Source: an uncultured Clostridium sp.
GTDB lineage: Bacteria; Bacillota; Clostridia; Lachnospirales; Lachnospiraceae
NCBI GenBank assembly: GCA_900555045.1
Contig: USJW01000004.1
Coordinates: forward strand, 16,947-80,946
Length of the DNA stretch: 64,000 nt
Reading direction: 5' to 3'
Shown: in pieces, positions 16,873-25,053 of the stretch
Position numbering within the stretch: the first letter of the stretch is position 1
Layout: each line of letters begins with the position of its first letter
Translations under genes and position numbers: made by a program
The notes under the pieces: model-generated
Told to the model about the DNA's origin: nothing
Database searches by the model: none
Seen by the model: only the letters and a program-made list of their open reading frames with translations

Positions 16873-17809
16873 CAATATATTTACCGTCGGCTTTCTGGTG
16901 AGCCTTTTGGCCAGCACAGTCCGCCTGGCAACCCCCATCTTGCTCCCGGCCTTAGGCCAGCTCTACACCCAGAGGGCCGGAATCTTAAACCTGGGCGTGG
17001 AGGGGACCATGACCATGGGCGCGGTCACCGGCTTTGCCGCGGCGTTCATGACCGGCAGCCTCTGGACCGGCGTGCTGGCGGGAATTTTGACCGGCGTGCT
17101 CTGGAGCACGGTGATGGCCTGGCTTTCCGTGACCATGCGGGCCAACCAGGTGATCGCGGGCACCGCCCTCAATATCCTGGGAGGCGGCGCGGCGGTGTAC
17201 ATCTACCGTGTGATCTTCGGAATCCAGAGCCTGCCGCCGCAGGTGACTCCCTTCGCGGCGGTGAACATTCCGGTGCTCTCCTCGATCCCGGTTATCGGAC
17301 CCATATTTTTCCAACACAATATCTTAGTCTACTTGAGCTACCTGATGGCGGTGGTCACCTGGTTCATCCTGGAGAAGACCACCTTCGGCCTCAAGATCAA
17401 GGCAGTGGGTGAGAACCCCAGGGCCACGGATTCCAAGGGAATCAGCGTGGCGAAGACCCGCTACGCGGCGGTGCTCATCGGCGGCGCCTACGCCGGTGCG
17501 GCGGGGGCGTTCATGTCCATCGCGTACATGAACCTGTTCACGGAGGACATTATCAGTGGGCGCGGCTTTATCGCGGTGTCGGTGGTGGTGTTCGCGCGGT
17601 TCATGCCGTTTCGCGCCGTCTGGGGCGCGCTGCTGTTCGGCTTTGCCACGGCGCTGCAGATGCGCCTGCAGGCCCTGGGAATCAACATCGCCAACCAGCT
17701 GATGCTGATGCTTCCCTACGTGCTGACGATCCTGGCTCTGGTCACCGCCTCCAGGAAAGCTGAGTTTCCCAGCGCCTACACGGTGCCGTACTCGAGACTG
17801 GAGCGATGA
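16865..17809 (+). CDS. Nucleoside ABC transporter permease 2
   Basis: A 314-residue membrane protein of the same permease family (YufQ/NupQ type). LYTQRAGILNLGVEGTMTMGAVTGF near residue 35 is the typical motif, as is the conserved segment AVGENPRATDSKGISVAKTRY near residue 180. It overlaps permease 1 by eight bases and the following small gene by four bases (ATGA), so the transporter genes and the small membrane-anchored protein are translated as one coupled unit. Confidence 0.88.
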   Translation: MLNNIFTVGFLVSLLASTVRLATPILLPALGQLYTQRAGILNLGVEGTMTMGAVTGFAAAFMTGSLWTGVLAGILTGVLWSTVMAWLSVTMRANQVIAGTALNILGGGAAVYIYRVIFGIQSLPPQVTPFAAVNIPVLSSIPVIGPIFFQHNILVYLSYLMAVVTWFILEKTTFGLKIKAVGENPRATDSKGISVAKTRYAAVLIGGAYAGAAGAFMSIAYMNLFTEDIISGRGFIAVSVVVFARFMPFRAVWGALLFGFATALQMRLQALGINIANQLMLMLPYVLTILALVTASRKAEFPSAYTVPYSRLER

Positions 17810-18336
17810 GTATGAGCATGAGGGGACGGGGACGGCGGCTGTTTGGCCTCGCTGCCGGTGCGGTCATTGTTTTAGCGCTTCTTCTGTGGGTGGTTCTGCC
17901 GCGTGAGGCGGGAAGAGTCAGGCCCTCCGAGGAGGAGGCGGTGAAGGCGGTGTGCGCCTTTGCGGAGGACTTAAATTACCATTATAAGGAGCCGGAGCGC
18001 CTGTACGACTACCTGACAAAGGACTTTAAAGCCCGGATGAGCCGGGAGGCGTTCGTCTCGGCATTCGAGAAGGAGCGCTCCTACCCGTATCTGACGCCGC
18101 TGTTCATCAACTACGAGTCCATCGAGATGGCGCAGGACAACCGGAGCGGGACCGCATTGTTCTCGCAGGCCGCCCGGCTTCCGGGGATGGTGTACCGGCT
18201 GCCTTTTGTGTACGAGGACGGGCGCTACAAGGTGATCGCCTTCGAGGACTTTGCGGACGGCAGCTATCTGGAAAAGTTTGACAAGCTGACCTATTCATTG
18301 GACAGCTATTTTGATACCACAGGTGAGGGGGATTGA
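17806..18336 (+). CDS. Small membrane-anchored protein of unknown function in the purine operon
   Basis: A 176-residue protein with one N-terminal transmembrane helix (about residues 12-32), then a hydrophilic domain predicted to lie outside the membrane. The region from residue 45 on (EEEAVKAVCAFAEDLNYHYKEPERLYDYLTKDFKARMSREAFVSAFEKE) has the shape of NTF2-like or SnoaL-like extracytoplasmic domains, but I do not recognise a named family. It overlaps the permease stop by four bases and sits directly before the FAD subunit gene, so it is certainly part of this operon. A role as an accessory of the nucleoside importer is conceivable; nothing in the sequence proves it. Confidence 0.75.
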   Translation: MSMSMRGRGRRLFGLAAGAVIVLALLLWVVLPREAGRVRPSEEEAVKAVCAFAEDLNYHYKEPERLYDYLTKDFKARMSREAFVSAFEKERSYPYLTPLFINYESIEMAQDNRSGTALFSQAARLPGMVYRLPFVYEDGRYKVIAFEDFADGSYLEKFDKLTYSLDSYFDTTGEGD

Positions 18337-18341
18337 TTACG

Positions 18342-19193
18342 GTGTCGAATATGATTCAGCCGGAGACATTTGAGGAGGCACTTCGGGCGCTGGCGGGAGA
18401 GAAGGCGATGGCCTGCGCCGGGGGAACCAACCTGTATGTGGACCGGAAACACGGAAAATATCTGGACAGGGATTATGTGAGCCTGGACCGTTTGGATGGG
18501 CTCCGGGATATCTGGGAGGACACGGAGGGGTGGAACATCGGGGCCATGGCAAATTTTGCCGCTCTGGAGACCCTTGAGATTCCCTACGCCCAGGCGCTCT
18601 CCACCGCGGCCTCCATGGTGGGCGGGCCGCAGATCCGCAACCGAGGAACCATCGGCGGGAACATCATCTCCGCCTCGCCGGCCGCGGATTCGGTTCCGGT
18701 GCTTATGGCGTTAGACGCCCAGGTGCGCCTGGTGCGCTTTGGCGGGGAGGAGCGGCAGGTCCCCATCTGTGAGTTCATGGCAGGGCCCGGAAGGACGAAT
18801 CTGCGGCCAGGAGAGCTTTTGACCCGGGTGGTGCTGCCGCCGAAGCAGGGCAGATCCGTGTTCTACAAGGCGGGAAAGCGCAGCGCCATGGCCATCTCCG
18901 TGTGCAGCGCGGCGGTCTACATGGACTGTCTGGATGGGCGGATCGGGGAGATCGGCGTGGCCCTGGGTTCCGTGGCGCCCACCGCGGTTCGGGCGAGGCG
19001 GGCCGAGGCAGTGCTCCTCGGGAGCACCAGGGAGGACTTAAATGAGGCCTCCTTTAAGGAGCGCCTTAAGGAGGCGCTGATGGAGGACATTGCCCCCATC
19101 GACGATATCCGGGCAACGGCGGAGTACAGAAGGCGCATCGCCGGCCGCATGGTGCTCCATAATCTGACAGAGCTGTGGAGGTGTTTCGCATGA
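18342..19193 (+). CDS. xdhB: Xanthine dehydrogenase, FAD-binding subunit
   Basis: A 283-residue FAD subunit of the CO dehydrogenase/xanthine dehydrogenase flavoprotein family. AGGTNLYVDRKHG near residue 29 and GGPQIRNRGTIGGNIISASPAADSVPVL near residue 95 are the two FAD pyrophosphate-binding motifs. The GTG at 18342 was chosen because GAGGGGG (18325-18331) lies ten bases before it; a TTG at 18333 would sit only one base from that site. It passes electrons from the iron-sulphur subunit to NAD or another acceptor. Its stop overlaps the start of xdhC by four bases. Confidence 0.9.
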   Translation: MSNMIQPETFEEALRALAGEKAMACAGGTNLYVDRKHGKYLDRDYVSLDRLDGLRDIWEDTEGWNIGAMANFAALETLEIPYAQALSTAASMVGGPQIRNRGTIGGNIISASPAADSVPVLMALDAQVRLVRFGGEERQVPICEFMAGPGRTNLRPGELLTRVVLPPKQGRSVFYKAGKRSAMAISVCSAAVYMDCLDGRIGEIGVALGSVAPTAVRARRAEAVLLGSTREDLNEASFKERLKEALMEDIAPIDDIRATAEYRRRIAGRMVLHNLTELWRCFA

Positions 19194-19651
19194 CCGAGTT
19201 AATTACACTCTATATCAACGGGGAGGAGCGGCAGGTGGAGATCTGCCCGGACGAGAACCTGTTACACGTGCTCAGGGAGCGGTTGGGGCTCACGGGCACC
19301 AAGGAGGGCTGCGGCGAGGGGGACTGCGGCGCCTGCACCGTGCTGGTGAATGAGACCAGCGTGAACTCCTGTATCTACCCGGCCATTCAGGCCGCGGGGC
19401 AGCGGATTATGACCATCGAGGGCGTGGAGAGGGATCCGCGGCTGGCCCGAATCCAGCGGGCCTTCGTGGACCACGGAGCCGTGCAGTGCGGCTTCTGCTC
19501 GCCGGGGATGATTCTGTCCACCTGCGCGCTCCTAAAGGACAACCCGGATCCCACCGAGGCGGAGATTCGCCGGGGCCTGTCGGGAAATCTGTGCCGGTGC
19601 ACCGGGTATCAGGCGATGGTGGATGCGGTGATGTCGCTCAAGGAGCAGTGA
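19190..19651 (+). CDS. xdhC: Xanthine dehydrogenase, 2Fe-2S subunit
   Basis: A 153-residue electron-transfer subunit with two [2Fe-2S] clusters. The plant-type ferredoxin motif GCGEGDCGACTVLV is near residue 40, and the second cluster uses CGFCSPGM near residue 100 and LCRCTGYQ near residue 138. The ATG at 19190 has GGAGG eight bases upstream and overlaps the xdhB stop, making it the natural start rather than the GTG at 19175. Length and cysteine spacing are normal. Here xdhC denotes the small iron-sulphur subunit, not the XdhC-type maturation factor, which is not visible in this window. Confidence 0.92.
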   Translation: MTELITLYINGEERQVEICPDENLLHVLRERLGLTGTKEGCGEGDCGACTVLVNETSVNSCIYPAIQAAGQRIMTIEGVERDPRLARIQRAFVDHGAVQCGFCSPGMILSTCALLKDNPDPTEAEIRRGLSGNLCRCTGYQAMVDAVMSLKEQ

Positions 19652-19725
19652 GAGAAGAGAACGGTAGAAAGTGAATTTGACGCGGTTTGCGGGCGCAATA
19701 TATAGGGCGGGGCGGTCCGCGGTAG

Positions 19726-19771
19726 AAAAATAAGCGGGAGACGGATGAATGGAAATCATCTGCCTCCCGCT
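19726..19771 (-). terminator. Terminator of the minus-strand nuclease gene
   Basis: AGCGGGAG plus GATGA on one side and TCATC plus CTCCCGCT on the other form a long stem (19733-19771). On the minus strand it is followed by TTATTTTT. It lies between the convergent xdhC and nuclease genes and may also weakly stop plus-strand transcription. Confidence 0.75.
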
Positions 19772-19807
19772 TTCGCGCGGTTTTACAGTATTTACGCCGT
19801 CCGGCCC

Positions 19808-20839
19808 TCAGACGGATTTCTGCGCCAGCAGGGCCCTTAGACGGGCGATCTCAGCCTCCTGGGCCTGGCGCTGCTCCTCAAAGCGTTTGGTCTGCTCGGC
19901 GAGGGTTTTCTGTACTCGCTCTAACTCCTGCGCTTGGGTTTCCAACTCCTGCTTTTGCATCTCAATCATCAATTTTACGGTATTCCGGTCCATGACTTCA
20001 AGTGCTTCCGAAAACATATTTACCAGCTCCTCCGGTCGATTTTGCAATTCAAACAATTCGCGGTAGATATCCCTGAACCAGGGATAAGCGTCGATGATGC
20101 GGAGAATGTCCGAAAGCTTGTCCGACGACAAGAACAGCAGCCACGCCTCCAGCTCTCCACTTATATTGTTGCCTTTTTTTGCAAAGTTGTCAAGGAAAAT
20201 ATCCAGAGGTGCGAAGATAAATTCCTGAAGCATGTTGAGGTCGAGGCCGCTTGAGAAGTGTTGGGCGCTCCGGTGGAGGTAGCAGTCAGGGTGCCGCTTA
20301 AATTCCGGCCCGCTGTGCTCCACCAGCGCAATGGTGTAGACCTCCTTCAGGTCACGGTAGGAGAAATTCTCCCGCTGCGTGGCCTTCACGCGGCTGTACT
20401 GGCGCAGCAGCAGATCGCTGGAGTAGCAGGCCGCCCGCTCGCCGGGGAAGAGATATCCCACCTTCTGCATCTCCAGGTTGACGAAGCGCCCGTCCTCAAG
20501 CTCCGCCAGCAGATCCATGATCAGCAGCGAGCTCATCGCGCTTAAGCGCCCGCCCTCCACGGGCAGTGCCCGCCTGACGTTCACCCGAACTCCCAGCAGC
20601 GAGGAGAGCAGGTCGGAAAGCCGCTCTTTGTGGCGTTCCGGGTCAAAGATCATCTTGAAAAAGGGGTCGTAGGAGATCTTTAATCCGCGGTTTCCCTCAC
20701 AGAAACCGATGAGCTCCTCCTTCAGTTCATCTGACAGGGTGAGAAACTGCCGGTAGGTCTCCGGGCAGCTTTGCAGCCGCTCCATCACCTGGGCAGTTTC
20801 CTGCTTCTGCCAGAACGCATCATTTTGCGCATCTTGCAT
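19808..20839 (-). CDS. Rpn-family (PD-(D/E)XK) nuclease / putative transposase-like protein
   Basis: A 343-residue protein of the Rpn/PD-(D/E)XK transposase-like family. SYDPFFKMIFDPERHKERLSDLLSSLLG near residue 65 and the core FVNLEMQ near residue 122 provide the acidic and Glu-x-Gln catalytic elements. The C-terminus (about 285-343) is a charged coiled coil (IEMQKQELETQAQELERVQ and on). Family members in E. coli act as DNA endonucleases that raise recombination; some are involved in phage defence. ATG at 20839 has GGAGG nine bases upstream. It is monocistronic and its function here is unknown. A perfect hairpin lies 92 bp upstream. Confidence 0.75.
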   Translation of the reverse strand: MQDAQNDAFWQKQETAQVMERLQSCPETYRQFLTLSDELKEELIGFCEGNRGLKISYDPFFKMIFDPERHKERLSDLLSSLLGVRVNVRRALPVEGGRLSAMSSLLIMDLLAELEDGRFVNLEMQKVGYLFPGERAACYSSDLLLRQYSRVKATQRENFSYRDLKEVYTIALVEHSGPEFKRHPDCYLHRSAQHFSSGLDLNMLQEFIFAPLDIFLDNFAKKGNNISGELEAWLLFLSSDKLSDILRIIDAYPWFRDIYRELFELQNRPEELVNMFSEALEVMDRNTVKLMIEMQKQELETQAQELERVQKTLAEQTKRFEEQRQAQEAEIARLRALLAQKSV

Positions 20840-20930
20840 ACAGAAAATCCTCCTTTTGTAAAAATAAGTAAATAATAAAATAGTTGGTTTGAATGGCTGC
20901 AGATTCTGCAAAGACCTTTCAGACATTTTC

Positions 20931-20951
20931 CCGGGACAGGAAGTGTCCCGG
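20931..20951. other. Perfect hairpin upstream of the Rpn-type gene
   Basis: CCGGGACA (20931-20938) and TGTCCCGG (20944-20951) are separated by five bases. There is no T tract on either strand, so it is more likely an operator or a structured leader element than a terminator. Confidence 0.5.
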
Positions 20952-20996
20952 TGAGAATGATTTGATTCTATCAGAGAGGGGGCGCCGCGTCAAGTC

Positions 20997-21053
20997 AAAA
21001 AAAACCGCCACGCCGGCAACGGGGCATGAACCCAAGTCGCGCCGGTGCGGCGG
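20997..21053 (-). terminator. Terminator of the TrpXYZ-like transporter operon
   Basis: On the minus strand a GC-rich stem (21005-21017 with 21041-21053, slightly imperfect) is followed by eight T residues (20997-21004). It lies just after the ATPase gene, the last of the operon. Confidence 0.85.
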
Positions 21054-21063
21054 CCTTCCATGT

Positions 21064-21837
21064 TTAGTTTCCGCATTCAATACTGATCTCATTAAACTTC
21101 TTCAGAATATCGTCGATGGCCATCGCCCGTTTCTCGTCGTCCGCCTTGTCGATCACCACATTTCCCTGGTGCATCATCAGAAGCCGGTCCCCGTACTCCA
21201 CCGCGTAGCGCAGATTGTGGGTGACCATGATGGTGGTCAGATTCTTCTCCCGCACCACCTTGTCGGTCAGTTGCATGATGGTCTCAGCGGTCTTGGGGTC
21301 CAGGGCCGCGGTGTGCTCATCCAGGATCAGAAACTCGATGGGGGTCATGGTGGACATGAGCAAGGCCATGGCCTGGCGCTGTCCGCCGGAGAGGACGCCA
21401 ACCTTCACGTCCATTTTGTCCTCCAGGCCCAAGCCCAGGGAGCGGAGGCTTTCCCTGTAGTACTCGATCCGCTGCCGGTTTGTGCCGGGGCGCAGGTTGA
21501 AGGCCTTTCCCTTGTTGTCCGCTAAGGACATGTTCTCCAGGATGGTCATGCTGGGGCAGGTGCCCATGGCCGGGTTCTGGTAGACGCGCCCGATGCGCCG
21601 CTGGCGCTTGTACTCCGGCATGCGGGTGATGTCCTTGCCGCCCACCAGGATGCGCCCCTCGTCCAGGGGGATGCTGCCGCAGATCATGTTGAGTAAGGAG
21701 GTCTTGCCGGAGCCGTTGCTGCCGACCACGGACACGAACTGGTGGTCTTTTATGGTCAGACTGAAATCCTCGAACAGGCACATCTCGTTGACGGTGCCCG
21801 CGTTGTAATACTTATTGATGTGTTTCAGCTCAAGCAT
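21064..21837 (-). CDS. trpZ: Tryptophan-type ABC transporter, ATP-binding protein
   Basis: A 257-residue ABC ATPase with Walker A GSNGSGKTS near residue 38, signature LSGGQRQAMALL near residue 150, Walker B FLILDEHTAALDPKT near residue 172 and the switch histidine in VTHNLRY. It is the third component of a COG2984/COG4120/COG1101 transporter. It overlaps the permease by eight bases. The gene symbol is based on resemblance to the trpXYZ system predicted in Bacillota and on the Trp-type T-box leader upstream; substrate binding has not been read from the protein itself. Confidence 0.82.
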   Translation of the reverse strand: MLELKHINKYYNAGTVNEMCLFEDFSLTIKDHQFVSVVGSNGSGKTSLLNMICGSIPLDEGRILVGGKDITRMPEYKRQRRIGRVYQNPAMGTCPSMTILENMSLADNKGKAFNLRPGTNRQRIEYYRESLRSLGLGLEDKMDVKVGVLSGGQRQAMALLMSTMTPIEFLILDEHTAALDPKTAETIMQLTDKVVREKNLTTIMVTHNLRYAVEYGDRLLMMHQGNVVIDKADDEKRAMAIDDILKKFNEISIECGN

Positions 21838-22774
21838 GGCTCTTCACCTTCTTTCTTCGGTCTGCGCTGGCCAGCAGGATCACCAAAAACAGGATGGAGG
21901 TGATCAGCTTTAAATCCGACGCCGTGATGGGGATTGTGACGATCAGGTCCGCGATGCGGTACTCGCCGCCAAAGTTCAGGGCCAGGGACACGCAGGCCTT
22001 GTAGATGATGGAGCCGAGGATCACGGCGGTGGTGGACTTTACAAAGCCGAACCGCTTGAACAGCTGGGTGCCGATGATCACGTTGGCAAGGCCGATCACG
22101 ATGGTGCCGGTGCCGGTGGAGATCTCGAAGAAGCCCTTCTGCTGGCAGTATACGCTGCCCGCCAGGGCGGCGAAGCCGTTGGCGATGGCCAGGCCCACAA
22201 TCTTTACCATGCCCTTGTCCTTGGCCAGGGAGGTGACCAGCAAATCGTTGTCGCCCACCGCCCTGAGCAGGTAGCCGGAGCGGGTTTTCAGGTACAGATC
22301 CAACAGGATCTTGCAGATGAGGACGATGATGAGCAGGATCATGAAGACCGTGTAGGGCTTTAAGGCCTCAGGGATCACCTGCTCCAGAAACGGATTGCTG
22401 AAGATGGTCTCCTGGCTGAAGATGGGCAGGTTTGCCCGCCCGGCGATCCGAAGGTTGATGGAGTAGAGGGCGGTCATGACAATGATTCCCGACAGAAGGT
22501 CCCGGACCTTGAGCTTCACGTGGATCAGCCCGGTGGCGCAGCCCGCAAGCGCTCCGGCAACAAAGGAGAGCACAAGGGCGGCGGCCGGGGAGATTTTTCC
22601 GAACAGGGGCAGCCCGTTCGCGATCCCCGCCGCGGTCAGCGCGGCCCCTAAGGGGAACGTGCCGTCCACGGACAGATCCGGGAAATCCAGGATCTTGTAG
22701 GTAATATAGACGCCCAGCGCCATGATGGCGTACACCAGGCCTTCTTCTAAAATGCCGAGAATAATTGTTAGCAT
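21830..22774 (-). CDS. trpY: Tryptophan-type ABC transporter, permease
   Basis: A 314-residue polytopic membrane protein with about eight to nine hydrophobic helices. It begins with GLVYAIMALGVYITYKILDFPDLSVDGTFPLGAALTA, the conserved start of COG4120 permeases, and contains ARAVGDNDLLVTSLAKDKG-like loop sequence (LLRAVGDNDLLVTSLAK). It lies 26 bp after the binding-protein gene and overlaps the ATPase gene by eight bases. It forms the transmembrane channel of the transporter. Confidence 0.82.
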   Translation of the reverse strand: MLTIILGILEEGLVYAIMALGVYITYKILDFPDLSVDGTFPLGAALTAAGIANGLPLFGKISPAAALVLSFVAGALAGCATGLIHVKLKVRDLLSGIIVMTALYSINLRIAGRANLPIFSQETIFSNPFLEQVIPEALKPYTVFMILLIIVLICKILLDLYLKTRSGYLLRAVGDNDLLVTSLAKDKGMVKIVGLAIANGFAALAGSVYCQQKGFFEISTGTGTIVIGLANVIIGTQLFKRFGFVKSTTAVILGSIIYKACVSLALNFGGEYRIADLIVTIPITASDLKLITSILFLVILLASADRRKKVKSHA

Positions 22775-22800
22775 GATCTTCCTCCGTCAGAGCTTCCTTT

Positions 22801-23916
22801 TTACTGTGTGCTGATTGCGTCGAACATTTCAGCGGCGTCCCCGGTCAGGGAGTCAGGGATCGTGATTCCCAGATTCTCAGCCACCTTGGTGTTGCCGTAG
22901 AATGCAGCCTCCTTTAATATTTCGTAGTTCATCTCGCTGGCCTTGGCCTCGCCCGTTAACACCTTGGCGGCCATCAGTCCGGTCTGCTTGCCGAGCTCGA
23001 TGTAGTCCAGACCCATGGCGGCCAGACAGCCCAGCTTAACCTGCTCGATCTCGCTTCCGAACACCGGGATGTTCTTGGCGTTTGCCTTATCCAGGATCAC
23101 CGGGAGGGAGGCGACGACGGTGTTGTCGGTCAGGTTGGTCACGCAGTCCACCTTAGCAAGCAGGGTGTCAGCTGCCAGCGGGATGTCGGCGGGGGCGGAG
23201 ATTCCGGACTCCACGATCTCAAAGCCGTAGCTGGGGGCCAGCTCCTTGTACTCCTTGATGGCGGACTCGGAGTTTACCTCGCTGGTGGTGTACATGATGC
23301 CGATGGTTTTGGCCTCGGGCAGAATTTCGCGGATCATCTTTAACTGGGCCTCCACGGGAAGCTTGTCGCTGGTGCCGGTCACCTCGCCCACGGGAGTTCC
23401 ATCTGCGTTTGCCAGCTCCGCGGCCACCGGGTCGGTCACTGCGGTGAAGATGACGGGGGTGCCGGACTTCTTGGCGACTCCGTAGGCTGCCTGGGCCATG
23501 GGGGTGGCGATTCCGCACATCAGGTCCACCTGCTTGCCGGCGAAGTTGGTGGCGATCTGGCTGGCCGTGCCGCCGTCCGACTGGGAGTTCTCATAGATGA
23601 TGGTCAGGTTTTTGCCTTCCTCGATTCCGGCCTCCTTGAGCCCCAGGATGAAGCCCTCCCGGCAGTTGTCGAGGGAGCCGTGCTCCGCGAACTGTCCGAT
23701 GCCGATGGTGTAGCCCTTGTCTTTTGCGTCGGGGGCTGACTCTGCTTCGGATGTCTCCGGCGCAGTGCTGGCTGCGGTGGTGTCGGCCGCTGTCTCCGTT
23801 TTTGCCTCCGTGGTCTCAGCCTTGGCGGTGGTCTCAGCCGGCGCCTTGGAGACACATCCGGTCAGAAGGGAAGCGCCGAGGGCGGCGGTCAGCAGGATTG
23901 CGATGGATTTTTTCAT
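22801..23916 (-). CDS. trpX: Tryptophan-type ABC transporter, substrate-binding lipoprotein
   Basis: A 371-residue COG2984-type binding lipoprotein. The signal peptide MKKSIAILLTAALGASLLTGC ends at lipobox Cys21, followed by a Thr/Ala/Glu-rich linker to about residue 65 and the periplasmic-binding fold (TIGIGQFAEHGSLDNCREGF, LMCGIATPMAQAAYGVAKK, GIMYTTSEVNSESAIKEYK). The ATG at 23916 is preceded at eight bases by AGGAGG. It is the first gene of the operon and lies directly behind a T-box riboswitch whose specifier codon is UGG, so expression should rise when tryptophan is scarce. Confidence 0.85.
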   Translation of the reverse strand: MKKSIAILLTAALGASLLTGCVSKAPAETTAKAETTEAKTETAADTTAASTAPETSEAESAPDAKDKGYTIGIGQFAEHGSLDNCREGFILGLKEAGIEEGKNLTIIYENSQSDGGTASQIATNFAGKQVDLMCGIATPMAQAAYGVAKKSGTPVIFTAVTDPVAAELANADGTPVGEVTGTSDKLPVEAQLKMIREILPEAKTIGIMYTTSEVNSESAIKEYKELAPSYGFEIVESGISAPADIPLAADTLLAKVDCVTNLTDNTVVASLPVILDKANAKNIPVFGSEIEQVKLGCLAAMGLDYIELGKQTGLMAAKVLTGEAKASEMNYEILKEAAFYGNTKVAENLGITIPDSLTGDAAEMFDAISTQ

Positions 23917-24036
23917 AATAGTTTCCTCCTCATTCATTCAACAATTTTATGTTTGTAACTCTTTTTTTCAATAAAATGACCTTTGATCCGGTGGGGCGGA
24001 GGGAAGAGTGAGAGACGGCGGCGGGGGTGTGCGCAC

Positions 24037-24325
24037 AAAAAAAGTCCCAATCACAGCGATAGCTATGATTGAGACGAATAAAATCCGCGGTGCCACTCAA
24101 TATTGACTAAAAATAGTCCACTCTCTACACATACCAACATATGTGCCGCATATTAACGGTTGCGGGAGCCGTCAGTCCATACAGAGGCAAATGCGCCTGT
24201 TCAGGACCGCCCTCGAAAGTCCATTCAACTGCCAGCCCTTATACCGCAATCCCACCACCTGCGGCTCTCTGTGATAATGCTTTGGAAGTCTACTCCTCTT
24301 TCTCAACGGTTTATTTTATTAACCC
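24037..24325 (-). ncRNA. T-box riboswitch, predicted tryptophan-specific
   Basis: On the minus strand the leader has a Stem I base helix (CTTCCAAAG with CTTTCGAGG), an AGAGAG K-turn-like element, a conserved T-box AGTGGCACCGCGG (24085-24097) and a terminator (24044-24075) followed by seven T residues. The base next to Stem I reads GAA-UGG-A, placing UGG (24221-24223) in the specifier position, which is the Trp codon. The T-box bulge UGGC would pair with a tRNA ending GCCA, and tRNA-Trp has discriminator G73. Two independent positions thus agree. Uncharged tRNA-Trp would favour the antiterminator and turn on the transporter. Confidence 0.88.
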
Positions 24326-24327
24326 AT

Positions 24328-24356
24328 ATCCTAATACAGTTCGAAAGATTTGTCAA
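24328..24356 (-). promoter_or_regulatory. Promoter of the T-box leader
   Basis: On the minus strand TTGACA (24356-24351), 17-bp spacer, TAGGAT (24333-24328). Transcription would start near 24320 and enter the T-box leader. Confidence 0.85.
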
Positions 24357-24504
24357 GAAAAATTGTAAAAGAATTTTGGCGCCGGTGGAAGGCAGGGGCC
24401 CTGCCTTTTCCTCGAATCTAAAACGGAATCAGCGAAATGGCTTTTATTGCCTCCTAAAATGTGGTAGACTGTAACTGAACGATAAAGCGGGAGGTTAAGC
24501 CGAC

Positions 24505-25017
24505 ATGAAGCGATTACTTGTAGTAGTGGACATGCAGAACGATTTTGTTGACGGCGCCCTGGGGAGTCCCGAGGCACAGGCGATTGTTCCGGCCGTGGTG
24601 AAGCGGGTGCGGGAGTACCGCGAGCGGGGGGACGAGGTGGTGTTCACCCTGGACACCCACGGGGAGGACTACTTAGATACGATGGAGGGAAGAAAACTTC
24701 CGGTCCCGCACTGTATCAAGGGGACCAAGGGCTGGGAGCTCTGTGACGCCCTCGCGGGGGAGCCGGGGAGACAGTTTGAGAAGCGCACCTTTGGAAGTAC
24801 CGAGCTGGCTAAATATGTGGCGGAGGGCGGCTTTGCGTCCGTGGAGCTCGCGGGGCTTTGCACAGACATCTGCGTGATCTCAAACGCCATGCTGGTGAAG
24901 GCCGCTGCGCCTGAGATTCCGGTGCGGGTGGACGCGTCCTGCTGCGCGGGCGTGACTTGCGAGAGCCATACAAACGCGTTAAACGCGATGAGAATGTGTC
25001 AGATCGACATACTGTGA
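24505..25017 (+). CDS. Isochorismatase-family cysteine hydrolase (nicotinamidase-like)
   Basis: A 170-residue cytoplasmic cysteine hydrolase. The triad is visible: Asp9 in VVVDMQNDFV, a Lys in FEKRTFGST and the nucleophilic Cys in ELAGLCTDICVISNAM, with the family cis-peptide region just before the Cys. Nicotinamidase, which makes nicotinate for NAD salvage, is the most likely activity for this size and for the TLDTHGEDYLDTMEGRKLPVPHC metal region; related amidases cannot be excluded. GGGAGG precedes the ATG at about ten bases. A TGG-TAGACT extended -10 element (24462-24470) is a possible promoter. The next gene follows after 36 bp. Confidence 0.8.
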   Translation: MKRLLVVVDMQNDFVDGALGSPEAQAIVPAVVKRVREYRERGDEVVFTLDTHGEDYLDTMEGRKLPVPHCIKGTKGWELCDALAGEPGRQFEKRTFGSTELAKYVAEGGFASVELAGLCTDICVISNAMLVKAAAPEIPVRVDASCCAGVTCESHTNALNAMRMCQIDIL

Positions 25018-25053
25018 CCGATCTGAAATTAACATAATTTAGGGGGCATGATC

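Noticed and set aside
18333..18341. TTG at 18333 as start of xdhB
   Set aside because: The ribosome binding site GAGGGGG ends one base before it; the GTG at 18342 is at a workable distance of ten bases.
20893..21525. A 210-codon plus-strand frame
   Set aside because: It runs across the terminator and antisense to the ABC ATPase gene; no motif or start signal.
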